Source: Luidia sarsii (lineage: Eukaryota; Echinodermata; Asteroidea; Paxillosida; Luidiidae). From it: DNA of 64,000 nt. Made by a program: the position numbers and the translations under genes. The stretch spans positions 2,818,538-2,882,537 of the forward strand of contig OX465118.1 of the NCBI GenBank assembly GCA_949987565.1, read 5' to 3'. The notes under the pieces were generated by a model. It saw only the letters and a list, made by a program, of their open reading frames with translations. It was not told the origin of the DNA and searched no databases. Positions 1 through 11,711 of the stretch are shown here, in pieces (positions within the stretch are counted from its first letter, which is position 1; each line of letters opens with the position of its first letter).

Positions 1-274
1 GGCGGAGTCATTGAAAAAAACCCATAATTTTCCCCAATTTATTCCAGTAAATAAAGACAACCAACCACACACATAATATTGTTTAGAACATCACACTGTA
101 TTGATGTAAAAACCAAAATAGTTGCGAAGAAAAAAAAGTTTTATTTCATGTTTCATTTTATTTCATGTTCCCGTTAAATGAGTGAAGTACATGTTTTGTA
201 CACAGCTGATTCACAAACACACGTCACAAAAACATGATTTGGGAGGAATAGTGCAAGCCCATTTTTTTGGGATT
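1..274. other. No gene seen
   Basis: AT-rich DNA with no convincing coding signal, RNA gene or repeat structure that I can support. Confidence 0.5.
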
Positions 275-494
275 CAGGTCAACTCGTAGCTTGGTCAACT
301 CGTAACGGCAGTTAAGACAACTCGTAACGGCAGTTAAGTCAACTCGTACCTTCGACAGTTTTAATGTGAGGAGAATTTTGCGTGAATGTTGTTTAGAAAA
401 TCTTCATCACTGCGTGATAAATCATTCTTGAGTTTGCGAAGGTACAAGTTGACTTAACTGAAGGTATGAGTTGACCAAGGTACGAGTTGACCTG
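275..494. repeat. Foldback (inverted-repeat) element
   Basis: The left part (275-360) carries the words GGTCAACTCGTA and GGCAGTTAAG, with the GTCAACTCGTAACGGCAGTTAA unit repeated in tandem. The right part (436-494) is the reverse complement of the same words (GTACAAGTTGACTTAACTG, TACGAGTTGACC). The two arms could fold into one imperfect hairpin around a loop of about 75 bases. No coding capacity. It is probably a small non-autonomous foldback element. Confidence 0.6.
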
Positions 495-2102
495 TTACCA
501 ATTTTAGCAGGCGCCCGATCCCCTCAATTTTTTTTAAAAGGGCGATTGTAAGGGTCCAAGTTACTCGGAGTAACTGGGCAATGGCTACATTACAGTCAGA
601 GTGAAAAACCACCAAATAAAGAAATAGGCCTATCAATTACAGTATTACTATTATTGGAATTAGGCTCTAATTTATAATTAGAATAAATCAACTTATTTAG
701 CAATAACATTCTATCTAAAGTATTGGCTCTGTCAGTCAGTCTACTCTGTGTGATCTTCACTGACGCATTATCACTACGTCTACAGACAGTATAATGAATT
801 GAACTTGAAGGGAAATATTTTGTCTTCCCATGCCTGACTAAACTCGACATGACAAGAAGTCATGAGTAGGCCTATAAATTATATCAATTATATTATACCC
901 ACCGTGTATTTCCATATCTGGTTTTGGATGTCGGCCACTGACGATTTGTCCACCATTTTATCGCTAGTCAGTAGTCGGGGTATTCGCCGGTACACTGTCG
1001 CTGTGTCAGTACTGACTGTCTCGTGTCTACTGACCGGTGACAGTAACTCTGCTCCCTTGCAGTAGCAGTACTGTATTAATAATACTGTGGTCTAGTACTG
1101 GACTAGTATTAGTCGCCGGAATCCCTACGAATTGCCAGGACGAAGTAAATCCACGACCTAATTACTAATTAGGTTTCAAAATGGCATATTCGCAGATTAT
1201 TTTGCTCCTAAACTAACACACCGTCCACTACGCGGTGTATGTTACGCAAGTACGTCACGAGTGTACAAATTCTACAATGTACAACAATCGTTTACTTCTG
1301 TGACCCCAACGAACTTTGGCTGGCATGGACGAGGTCAATGAACTTTAATTGTCGGTCGAATTGTGTGTGGGTAGACACTAGAGTTTTTATATGAATCCAT
1401 GGATCGTGCATGGATTAGGCTCGGTCTCAGGCTTTGTCTCCGTCCAAAACCTGAAAATCCAGGTTGTGGTTTGTCGCCGAAATTTAAGGTTTATTGGCTA
1501 AATACGTACAGAGTATTCACCCCCAAAAAACTGGGGCCAAACACTTGTTTCTAAAAAAAAAAAGTGCCCGTGAGATACAAATGTAATAAATTATGACCGA
1601 AGCCTAAGCCCGAGCCTTCATTTTTCTGCACCACTCATTATAATACAATTCATCCATGCACCCGCGAGAATTGTTTTCCATAGGTAAGTGAGTAAACAAT
1701 TCTTCATGATTTTCTCATGGATTTATATTACTCACGTCAGTTGGGGGATGAAAAATTCATGAACAATTGATGCAAATCATGAAATTTGTTTCTGCGAATT
1801 TGTTTTGACTCGCAGCTTAGCTACAAAAATATTATATCGCTAGCTTCATCACGCAGTGCATAAGAAGCGCGCCCTCAATTGACAAGAACATGTATGTACA
1901 TGGTGTACATAATAAATATTTGGCAACACTCGATCGGGGTCAAAACATAATCCTAATGCAAGTAGTAGATCGTGGTAGATTGTTGTACGGTTCTGAGGCC
2001 AGAAGGACTCTATATAGATTTGGTTGGGTTCTCCACGATATGAATGTGGATTCAGCCCTCCAGATGTATCACGCATAGACCTAGGCTATAGGCGGCTATA
2101 CA
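495..2102. other. No gene seen; degenerate foldback remnant
   Basis: Only short ORFs with no recognisable domain. A decayed foldback lies at about 1413-1617: ATTAGGCTCGG on the left and AAGCCTAAGCCCGAGCC on the right resemble the terminal repeats of the elements at 2103, 5678 and 59608. Confidence 0.45.
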
Positions 2103-2468
2103 GGCCCTTTCCGAAAACTCGGCTAAGACATCGGCACCGGCTTCGTCTATTTTTTATATCCAAAAGCTGAAAACACAACTCTCTATCTCCATGGTTGAGT
2201 TGAAGCTTTGGATCCTTGTGTTCAAAACGCCGTACACGGACCTCACGTTTTCATGCATTGAACTCTCAGTCTCAAGGCCCTTTTTTTCAAATCCCGGATT
2301 AGGCTCAGGCTCCGACTTTGTCTCCATTTTTTCTTCTTTCATTTCAAAGTACAAGGCTTGACAATGGGAGGCCTTCGGCTTCGTTTTTGAATGTTAAATA
2401 AACTGCTCCAGTGCTGACAAATAATCCAAAGCTTCAACTTCAGCCTAAGCCGAGGTTTAGGAAAGGGC
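2103..2468. mobile_element. MITE, GGCCCTTTCC terminal-repeat family
   Basis: The left end begins GGCCCTTTCCGAAAACTCGG. The right end closes with CCTAAGCCGAGG then GGAAAGGGC, its imperfect reverse complement. The interior is non-coding. Related copies lie at 5678-5858 and 59608-59848. Confidence 0.6.
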
Positions 2469-2537
2469 ATCGCCACAATAATACTACGCCCTCTTGCGGC
2501 ACCATCGAACTAATGAATGGCAGATAGAGCACTCTAA

Positions 2538-4607
2538 TACCCCTTTCCCACTACGCAATCTCCGGGTTATCTCGGGGGTAACGGCAAGCCTTACCCCCGA
2601 GATACCCCGGGTTGGAAATGGTTGCCAGGACGTTTCCCACTACACTTTTCCCGCCCCGGGTTGAGACCGAAAAATCGGCCGTTACCCCGGGGTTCGTTAA
2701 CCCTGCTCGCGACCAGGGTTAAGGATGGAAATCTCGGGGGTAACGGCCGAACCCCGGGGTTGGCGTTGTAGTGGGAAACCGCGCCGGGGTACGAGTCCGG
2801 TGGACATTCTCAGGGTTAAGACACCGGATGCGTTACGTAATGGGACGGTCAGAGGTGGGATACGTGGCGGGAAAATCCGCATGCGACGCACATCTGGCAT
2901 TTACAAGAGGGCAGTAAATTCACGACGGCAACGACGGCAGTTGCCGTCGTGCCCTCACCAATTGCCGCGGTGCCCTTAAATTTGGAGGATTTTCACGGCA
3001 ACAAATTGCCGTGCCCTTTTAGCACACTGCAGCGCGCATGAAATAATATTCCGACTGCGGTGCAGTGTGTGTGCAGCACACATGGAAGCTTCACTGTACT
3101 GTGCGCACTGTCAGCTAAACATTGCGCATTCTGTGCACAACTGTATGGACTGTGGATGGGTGTACATGTACATGTACAGCTGTACAGTACATGTGCATCT
3201 ACTGTACATGTACATGTATACACGTACACATACACGATCAATGTACTGTACATGTACATGTACAGTACTTACATGGCCATGTCAGATACGTACATGGACA
3301 GTGCGTTCGATCCTGACAGTTTCATGTCAACAAACTTTTAATCTGCGGGTACCAGTGAATCTTGGACATCGCTGGCTGTACCAAACAACGGGTACCAACG
3401 GTAGTTGGGAGCGATTTGCGTTGCACGATAGATAGATAGATTGCGCAGCATGCAGCACGTGGTCGGGTTGCGTGCGAAAGTAGAATCGAAGAGCTGTCAA
3501 AGGTTTGCGTGTTCGCGGGTGCCTTTTCAAAGTCGTAACCATGCCCCGAAAGGACAAGCTAAACAGCAAAACGAGCTACTACTTCACGATACAGCACAAA
3601 AATGTCGCAAACTTTATTCTTTTTTTCAGGTAGGCCTACGAACGTAGTTATTCTCAATTTTTTGGACGAGAACTGATGAGAAGGTTTTGGAACACCGAAC
3701 CCACATCGCGATACCTTGACAGCATGGACTATTCTATTAGGAATGAGAGGGGTGCGAGTTTATACAATAATAAGCTCCGATAATATGCTCGTTTAGGTTG
3801 GACCTAGCTGCTTAAAAATCCATCTTTACAAAACATGTAGGCTCTTTAGAATCCCTTTTATTTTGATTTTTTTGTGAGGATCTATTGTCAGATATTTTTG
3901 TCGTCCCGCTTACTATAGCAGTAGCACCCCGGCCATACCTGAATGGTACTGTTCATGTTCCCTGAGAACACGTATTGGTGGCTGACTGAAACCTATTTTA
4001 GACGTCATTTTTATGTTGGAAAATAATCTTTTTCAGGCATTGTGGTCCCACAGAAACGATGATATATTAGTAGGAGACCTAAAACAACGATTCGGTGCCT
4101 TCAGCGCCTATTTTGAAAGTTTTGTTTAAAGTGCTTACAGCGTGTTTGCATCGGTACTAATAAAAAAAAGTCGGTAAATTGCCTTGATGCCCCGGATTTG
4201 CCGAAATTTTATATCTATATTATATTTCTATCTGACGCCATTTTCAATGCAGTGTACATGTACACGAGAGTGCGGATTATGCCGTTAATCGAGTACAGCC
4301 CACATGTATCCAGTCAGGCAGCGCGCGCCGACGGGTGGTTGCTGGGCGACAAGGCGGTACGAGGCATTGTGGGACCAGCTAGCGCGCTGTGGGATTTCCG
4401 GTCCGGGCAGTGACGGACACCGGGGTTGGGGTGTAGTGGGAAATCGCACATCGTTAACCCGGGGCAAGCTCGCCCCGGGTTTCGCGAAACTCCGGGTTAA
4501 CGCGACAAATGGGAACAGAACTCAGGGTTAACGAACCCCGGGGTACAGAATGCTAAACCCGGGGCGGCAAATCTCGGGGTTAAGCAGTTTGTAGTGGGAA
4601 AAGGGTA
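2538..4607. mobile_element. Possible composite TIR element, CCCACTAC ends
   Basis: The left end reads TACCCCTTTCCCACTAC and the right end reads GTAGTGGGAAAAGGGTA, so a TA dinucleotide and about 16 bases are inverted at the two ends. Both flanks (2540-2800 and 4400-4600) are packed with GTTAACCCCGGGG and CTCGGGGTTAA palindromic words. The middle (2900-4400) differs in composition and could be a second insertion, so this may be one 2-kb element or two remnants. No coding sequence was recognised. Confidence 0.45.
3158..3275. repeat. ACATGTAC palindromic microsatellite cluster
   Basis: A dense run of overlapping self-complementary ACATGT and TGTACA words. It creates short open frames on both strands, which I regard as artefacts of the repeat. 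Confidence 0.7.
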
Positions 4608-5280
4608 ATAGAGTTTTGTACGGGGCATTCGTGGTGAGAGGAGGGCGGGATCATGTCACTAGCTCTCCACGAATAAAACAACATGATTCTAATTCTAAAT
4701 AGGTTCAAATTACCACTGGTCTGCAACATTAAAATGGTGCAACGCGTTACATGCATAGGCATAGATCCAAGTGACCAGTAGGCGCTGATTCATTACCGTC
4801 CGATCATGACAGGTGCTCACATTGTTACCATACAGACTCTTTGGAAGCCAATGGATTATTGTGCTATCAGTGAAGTGCAAGACGACCTCCGAGTGGGCAA
4901 TGCTTCAACCTTTGAGGGATTACGTCGGATGATTATTGGCCTATTTATAATGGCTTGAGATGCAGAGCGATGCCCCACCGGGACCTGTCCAAATCGGTGC
5001 TGGGGAGAGTAAATGTTCAAGGCGTTATATTTCTGGGAGTGATTAGCAAAATCTCCAGAAAACTTGAAAAGAATGGACCAGATCTCGACTATCAAAGGAC
5101 AGTATCGGTTCGACAACTGAGAAACTTCTGCTAACGAGTAATTGAGCGTAAAGCAATGTACATGTACAGGCCTATAATACTGTGGCTTCCCGGGCAGTAT
5201 AGCTGTACGCTGCTTCACCTACAACGTCCATATTCTCAATCATGTGACTGAATTTCCACGGCAGTTCGTCTCTGGTCTCG

Positions 5281-5293
5281 CCCCCCCCCCCCC
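5281..5293. repeat. Poly-C tract
   Basis: A run of about 13 cytosines after CTGGTCTCG. It is a simple repeat and a likely place for length error in assembly. Confidence 0.8.
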
Positions 5294-5547
5294 GACGTCC
5301 ACCGAAGAATAAAATTTCAACATCTTCAAGATTGTTTTTGAAGGTAGCGTACTGCTTCAAGCTTCAGCAGAATATTTATCTCGGAGGAAACCGTGCTTCA
5401 ACTTCAACAACAATACAGTATTATCAAACACTTCACTGCATGTCATTAACGGAGATGCTTGACTCCCAACTCGAGTCGTGGTTTCTAAAAAAATAAAAAG
5501 TCAACAATATTGCGGGAAAACAATAATTTGCAGTTTTACACTTTGGT

Positions 5548-5663
5548 AAAATGGGAAAGAAAATTTGACTGGACCGGGACTTGAACCCGAATAATCTGAG
5601 CTATTAAACCCAAATATTGTCAGCAGCAAGTCTCTGCCGGGTGGGGGCGCCAGTCAGAAGCAT
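5548..5663 (-). mobile_element. tRNA-derived SINE, internally deleted copy
   Basis: On the minus strand this holds the family's 3' tail (TTTGACTGGACCGGGACTTGAACCC read on plus) and its 5' end (CTCTGCCGGGTGGGGGCGCC), with part of the tRNA-like middle lost. Confidence 0.6.
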
Positions 5664-5677
5664 AGATCCAGGCATCA

Positions 5678-5858
5678 GGGCCCTTTTCCAAAACCCGGTG
5701 TAGCGGTCTGATCCGGGCCCCATTCTCAGATGAGACCGTTACCATATATAGATAAAAACGTCATGCGCAGTGCGTATGGTAGTTGTCCATTTTGAAGGTC
5801 GTGCTGAGTCGATTCGGCATACTGCGTTTTGAAAAAGCCGGGCTTTGGAAAAGGGCCC
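5678..5858. mobile_element. MITE, GGCCCTTTTCC terminal-repeat family
   Basis: The left end GGGCCCTTTTCCAAAACCCGG mirrors the right end CCGGGCTTTGGAAAAGGGCCC. It belongs to the same family as 2103-2468 and 59608-59848. Non-coding. Confidence 0.7.
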
Positions 5859-5939
5859 AGGTTGCAGCACACTAAATCAATCCAAGATGGCTCCGCTGAG
5901 CTAATTATCATACAGTGTGGACCCCACAACTTTTTAAAA

Positions 5940-6895
5940 CTTCGGCCCTACAGAACGCCTGTGCGTTCCTATACGGCTCGGCCCTACAGAACGCCTGGGC
6001 GTTCCTATACGGCTCGGCCCTACAGAACGCCTGGGCGTTCCTATACGGCTCGGCCCTACAGAACGCCTGGGCGTTCCTGGGGCTCGGTCCTACAGAACGC
6101 CTGTGCGTTCCTATACGGCTCGGCCCTACAGAACGCCTGGGCGTTCCTATACGGCTCGGCCCTACAGAACGCCTGTGCGTTCCTATACGGCTCGGCCCTA
6201 CAGAACGCCTGGGCATTCCTGGGACTCGGCCCTACAGAACGCCTGGGCGTTCCTATACGGCTCGGCCCTACAGAACGCCTGGGCGTTCCTATACGGCTCG
6301 GCCCTACAGAACGCCTGGGCGTTCCTGGGGCTCGGCCCTACAGAACGCCTGGGCGTTCCTATACGGCTCGGCCCTACAGAACGCCTGGGCGTTCCTATAC
6401 GGCCCGGCCCTACAGAACGCCTGGGCGTTCCTGGGGCTCGGCCCTACAGAACGCCTGTGCGTTCCTATACGGCTCGGCCCTACAGAACGCCTGGGCATTC
6501 CTGGGACTCGGCCCTACAGAACGCCTGGGCGTTCCTATACGGCTCGGCCCTACAGAACGCCTGGGCGTTCCTATACGGCTCGGCCCTACAGAACGCCTGG
6601 GCATTCCTGGGACTCGGCCCTACAGAACGCCTGTGCGTTCCTATACGGCTCGGCCCTACAGAACGCCTGGGCATTCCTGGGACTCGGCCCTACAGAACGC
6701 CTGGGCGTTCCTATACGGCTCGGCCCTACAGAACGCCTGGGCGTTCCTATACGGCTCGGCTCTACAGAACGCCTGGGCGTTCTTACAGCTCGGCCCTACA
6801 GAACGCCTGGGCGTTCCTTGGGCTCGGCCCTACAGAACGCCTGGGCGTTCATAATTATACGGCTCGGCTCTACATAACGCCTGGGTGTTCCTAAG
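5940..6895. repeat. Minisatellite, 36-bp subfamily
   Basis: Tandem units run CGGCCCTACAGAACGCCTGG then GCGTTCCTATACGGCT (36 bases). Thirty-four-base variants ending CCTGGGGCT or CCTGGGACT are interspersed. Each unit contains GAACGCC-TG-GGCGTTC, a perfect 7-base dyad with a 2-base loop. Because 36 is divisible by three and the unit lacks stop codons, long open frames run through all three plus frames and one minus frame. I do not regard them as genes. Confidence 0.95.
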
Positions 6896-6907
6896 GCTCG
6901 GCCGGTC

Positions 6908-7978
6908 GGCCCTACAGAACGCCTGGGCGTCCCTACAGCTCGGTCCTACAGAACACCTGGGCGTCCCTATAGCTCGGTCCTACAGAACACCTTGGCGTCC
7001 CTATAGCTCGGTCCTACAGAACACCTGGGCTTCCCTACAGCTCGGTCCTACAGAACACCTGGGCGTCCCTACAGCTCGGCCCTACAGAACACCTGGGCGT
7101 CCCTATAGCTCGGCCCTACAGAACACCTTGGCGTCCCTATAGCTCGGCCCTACACAACACCTGGGCGTCCCAATAGCTCGGTCCTACAGAACACCTGGGC
7201 GTCCCTATAGCTCGGCCCTACAGAACACCTTGGCGTTCCTACAGCTCGGCCCTACACAACACCTGGGCGTCCCTATAGCTCGGTCCTACAGAACACCTGG
7301 GCGTCCCTATAGCTCGGCCCTACAGAACACCTTGGCGTTCCTACAGCTCGGCCCTACAGAACACCTGGGCGTCCCTACAGCTCGGCCCTACACAACACCT
7401 GGGCGTCCCTACAGCTCGGTCCTACAGAACACCTGGGCTTCCCTACAGCTCGGTCCTACAGAACACCTTGGCGTCCCTACAGCTCGGCCCTACAGAACAC
7501 CTGGGCGTCCCTATAGCTAGGTCCTACAGAACACGTGGGCGTCCCTATAGCTCGGCCCTACAGAACACCTGGGCGTCCCTACAGCTCGGTCCTACAGAAC
7601 ACCTTGGCGCCCTACAGCTCGGTCCTACAGAACACCTGGGCGTCCCTATAGCTCGGCCCTACAGAACACCTGGGCGTCCCTATAGCTCGGCCCTACAGAA
7701 CACATGGGCGTCCCTACAGCTCGGTCCTACAGAACACATGGGCGTCCCTACAGCTCGGTCCTACAGAACACCTGGGCGTCCCTATAGCTCGGTCCTACAG
7801 AACACCTGGGCGTCCCTACAGCTCGGCCCTACAGAACACCTGGGCGTCCCTACAGCTCGGCCCTACAGAACACCTGGGCGTCCCTATAGCTCGGTCCTAC
7901 AGAACACCTGGGCGTCCCTACAGCTCGGCCCTACAGAACACCTTGGCGTCCCTATAGCTCGTCCCTACAGATCGCCCT
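6908..7978. repeat. Minisatellite, 34-bp subfamily
   Basis: This continues the preceding array with a related unit: CGGCCCTACAGAACACCTGG then GCGTCCCTATAGCT (34 bases). Units vary at GGTCC/GGCCC, CTATAG/CTACAG and CTTGG/CTGGG. The central dyad is broken at two of its seven pairs. The array ends abruptly in unique DNA at about 7978. Confidence 0.95.
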
Positions 7979-9103
7979 AAAAGAAACCGGTGTACAACCT
8001 TTTCTCCTATGACATCAATAAAGCTGAGAATAAATAATTTCAACTTTTTTTTGGGTGCAACCCTATTATTAATTTAGTATAGGCATCGTCCTTTGTACAG
8101 CAATTGTACCGAAAAGGGTCTTTGGAGGCTAATAACTGATGTTGTATCATAAATGAAGCTTCAGACAACCTTTACATTTCGTGTGTAGTTTGGAACATTT
8201 CTGGCTTTAAATGTGGGCCTATTTGGCTGTAGAAGTGGAGGGGTCCTTCCCAAAATCCTCGCAGAAATTCGGCTTGGATGGCTACACATTTTGAGGGTGT
8301 ATTTTTCCTTGGTTGATTAGCAAAATATCTAATGTGCTAAAGGCACAAAGCTATTAAAATTAACAAACTACAATTTTCAGTTGGCCTACAGCTATATACA
8401 AGAACGGAGAAAGTTTTGGGTGTTGAATAATTGGCTTTGAAAGTGAGTGTTTTTGTAGTTTTCAATGGGAGCTCGATTTAGTGTTCTGCAGCCATCACGC
8501 CCCTGCTTCTGACTGGTTGGGGCCCCACCCCTGCAAACTGGTTGACTATTTTGGGAAGGTCGCCGTCTAAAAACGGCTGGATAGCTCAGATTTTAAGAGC
8601 TATTCAATTTAACCGTTTTAACCGTTTTACGTAGGGCCTACTTGCTACAAAGTTCAAGCCAAGCATTTAAAGGTCATTGACGTATATATGGCGGGAAGAA
8701 TAACTGCAAACATGGAACAGTCAGAAATATACCAACAAACATACACCCAAACGCGTACCATAATGCCAGACAATCTGTGCGCGGATGCTAGGCAAAAATG
8801 AAACATGTAGCGGGTGCGTATCAAAATTGTTATAGCGCCCTCTTGCGATGAAGAAGCCACAAGGCCATGAATTTATCTGAAGATGGCATTCAGAATTTTC
8901 GGTGTGTGATCGATCAAACGGGTATAATAGTTACAATGATTACACTGCGATCCAACTATGTGGCGTTGATTACGTGCTGAACCAAAACAAACTTTCAGAA
9001 TCGGATTAAATACGTTTAAATAATAATTATTCACTCATAATTATTCACTCTCTTCCCCTTCCTTCGTATACATGTATATATTTATGTTTTGTCCTTGTCA
9101 CTC
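7979..9103. other. No gene seen
   Basis: AT-rich DNA with no supported gene. It contains the SINE 5' fragment listed at 8487. Confidence 0.45.
8487..8600 (+). mobile_element. tRNA-derived SINE, 5' fragment
   Basis: It shows the family head (CTTCTGACTGGTTGGGGC, then TTGACTATTTTGGGAAGG) and the start of the tRNA-like region (GGCTGGATAGCTCAGA). It decays before the B box. Confidence 0.55.
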
Positions 9104-9165
9104 TGCCTTTGAGAAAGGTCCTGCTAGGATCGAAACGTCAGGCCCACTAAATGTTGAGACTTTTA
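9104..9165 (+). repeat. GAAACGTCAGG dispersed repeat, single arm
   Basis: Reads CTTTGAGAAAGGTCCTGC then TAGGATCGAAACGTCAGGCC. The same block recurs at 12214-12300, 12984-13100, 27018-27112, 30128-30292, 31168-31277, 37158-37212, 41762-41890, 43393-43557, 50345-50390, 60583-60685 and 60940-61030, in both orientations. Confidence 0.75.
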
Positions 9166-11470
9166 AATAATTATTAAACACATCTCTACTCTTCGAAAAA
9201 CAACAACATATCTTTGAAGGATGGAAACTGTCTTTTTTCAACAAATTATATAAATCAAATTACTTATCATAATTACTGTAAATAATTATAATTTTATTCT
9301 TCTTATTTTTGTACATTTGAAGTGCCAATGCGATATTTCAAAGACGTATGCGTTTTAGAAAACGTTTTAATGTTTACCTATTATTTTGTTCACCTATTCA
9401 TTGACTTACGACGTAAGTAGGAGTGGGTCTTGTTCTCCGTCCCAAAACCATTACCAGTTTCCATGGAATTTAATACCAGTTCTAACTGAAATCAATCAAC
9501 TCATCACTCTACACAACTATGTAGTAAACACAGCCGATTTTGTTGTTCTATAGAGTAGTTCCAACCACTGGTTCTTATTGTGTGATATTAAAACTACCCC
9601 ACTTACAAACATATATACACAATACCAACGACACATTAGAAATGACGTCATTGAAACCTAGTTTGGACTTTTCATACACTGCAGTACATTTTACAAATAG
9701 CCTCGCAGGTAGCCGGAAAACAGTGGGCTTTTGTACAAAACTGCTACATTATTGTCAGTCGTGAGTAGATGTTTACGATACGGTTTCAAAGTTCTTCAGC
9801 CGAGGATGAAGGTTGGTTCCCAATTATACCCGAGGGGGGCAAATGACGCAAATACGACAACGTTAATAATCATACTTTTTATAGAATAACATCTTAGATC
9901 TCGGTATTTTTTGGGGGAGATAACACTGAAACCGTGCTGAAACTAAGGAACAACGTCAAAAATTAATACATGAGATAAAATAATGAGGTTTTTGTTTGAG
10001 AATTGAGAACTAAATACTGCACTCCCGTACCACTACCAGTACCACATGTAACAGTCACACTTCAAAGTTAGTAGGTTCTACCAGTAATTGCTTCCGATGG
10101 TCCAATTTATATACAGATATGCCTCGAGAGACGTACGCAGCCAGTCTAATTTGTAGTAAGTGACTGGGTTCTTCTGGCCTTGCCGCTTGGGCCAGCTGTC
10201 TACATCAATCTACAGTCCACTGTGTATACCGTGCTACGCGGACACATGTACAACCACATACTGTACCGGAAAACCTACGTAAGCAACTTCCAAGTATACC
10301 ACGTCTCGTACCTAGCCCTGCATAGCTTGCTTGCGCGCTGCATCTGCTGCACTACTGCAGTTTAGTAGCACAGCGCAGACCCGTGGCTATAGCTATGCAA
10401 GCACCCCCTTCTCGCTCCCTTTTCGTTACCCTGCAAGTGTTTTGCCTCGCCGATATAGAATCGAGTCTCCACTCAAGCTCTCGAACTTCCACGCCTAGAT
10501 TTTTGTAGCGATTAACTTTGCTCAGCTGTGTGTCCTTATGTGGGTTACGTACCGCCTTCCTATTCAACACTGAAGAGTGAAGGATCATCAACCCGTACTC
10601 GGACTTATTGTGTGCTTTTGAGTTATTTGTAATTCTGAGCCTAAATACACGCTGCTTTCTTGATAAGGCAAGCCCAGAAGGCTCTATAGATGCTCTGTTA
10701 TGACTGTCTTGTGAACTGTGCGTGAACCGTGTACAGGATGCGATGTATTGGGTCTGGATTACAATACCCGTAATCTCATCCAAGGTGTGACATTCACCAG
10801 CTTGGAAGCGTTCAGCCGCACCTGTACAGCGTGGGCTTCATTCAATGAGGGATTCCTTATAACCGACACCATTCAGCTGATGGCTTGACTGACAGCTGGT
10901 TGCAAAGATCTGTGAAGTTGTAAGGATTGTGATGAAAGAGCTTTGGCTTTTAATCCTGAAAACAAACTCTGATCGCCTGTGCCAGACTACCAAACGAAGT
11001 AGATGGTTTTGTGGTTCTTCATCCGAAGCTTCTTTGGGGAGAACAAATCCCGGCAGAGAATGTTTGACTAGCTACTGCTACAATGCCAATTATTTTCGGA
11101 CGCTGTTACTTTCGTTAACCGACACCGTAGCCATTCGAAACCTGCTGGAACCTCGTGTGTGTGACAGTCAGCTGAGTGGGCAGTGACGAGGGTCACAGCA
11201 CCCTGTGTTCTCGGATGTTTTGTATACAGTAGCGACAAATCTTCCTTCACAGCCGCTAGTCGCAGTCAGTGTCTGAGATAAACATCTGGCATTCCACGAG
11301 TGCATCGTAAACTTCCACATGCACAAAGCACAGCTGCCGCCGTGCGAAGGAAGTAGCTTGCCGGCTCTGAACAGTTGATATCATTCCTCCTTCAAACGCA
11401 CTTCTAATTGCACTCCACTTCAAGCTCTAAACAGTTCGTTTCGCATCGAAACACGTTTGTCTTCGTGTCC
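9166..11470. other. Upstream region of the tolloid gene
   Basis: Nothing here supports a separate gene. A 143-codon minus-strand frame (10352-10783) has no recognisable domain. The promoter and 5' UTR of the downstream gene must lie in or near this stretch. I cannot place the transcription start: no clear TATA box stands at a convincing distance. Confidence 0.4.
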
Positions 11471-11494
11471 TGACAATCGTCTGGTATCAGTGAA

Positions 11495-11711
11495 ATGATG
11501 TTAAGACTACAAATACCGGCGACTAGTTTGCGTCGGACGTTTTTGTGTTTAATACTTAGTGTGTTTCTGCTGTCTGTACGAGGGAATGGTGCATATGAAT
11601 CTAACGATGGACCGCTCCTATCTCGTCATCCCCCTGTGCAAGATGAAGATGATCAACCTGTCTTCTGGGAATCAACGTTTACTGAGGAGTTTGCCGATCC
11701 CTGTAAAGCTG
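11495..11711 (+). CDS. tolloid (BMP1/TLL family): Tolloid exon 1: start codon, signal peptide
   Basis: Two ATGs stand in tandem (11495 and 11498). The second has A at -3 and either may initiate. An in-frame TGA at 11471-11473 excludes an earlier start within this exon. Arg-rich n-region, then the hydrophobic core [14 protein letters not shown], with likely cleavage near VRGNGA. The exon ends with the family motif DPCKA. Donor GGTAAG, phase 1. Confidence 0.93.

Noticed and set aside
5829..6894. Long overlapping ORFs (up to 341 codons) with 12-residue repeats
   Set aside because: They run through all three plus frames and a minus frame of the 36-bp minisatellite. The unit has no stop codon and a length divisible by three, so the frames are a by-product. 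No frame is preferred and no splice or start context supports a gene.
10352..10783. Minus-strand ORF of 143 codons upstream of the tolloid gene
   Set aside because: No recognisable domain or composition typical of a gene. Possible but unsupported.
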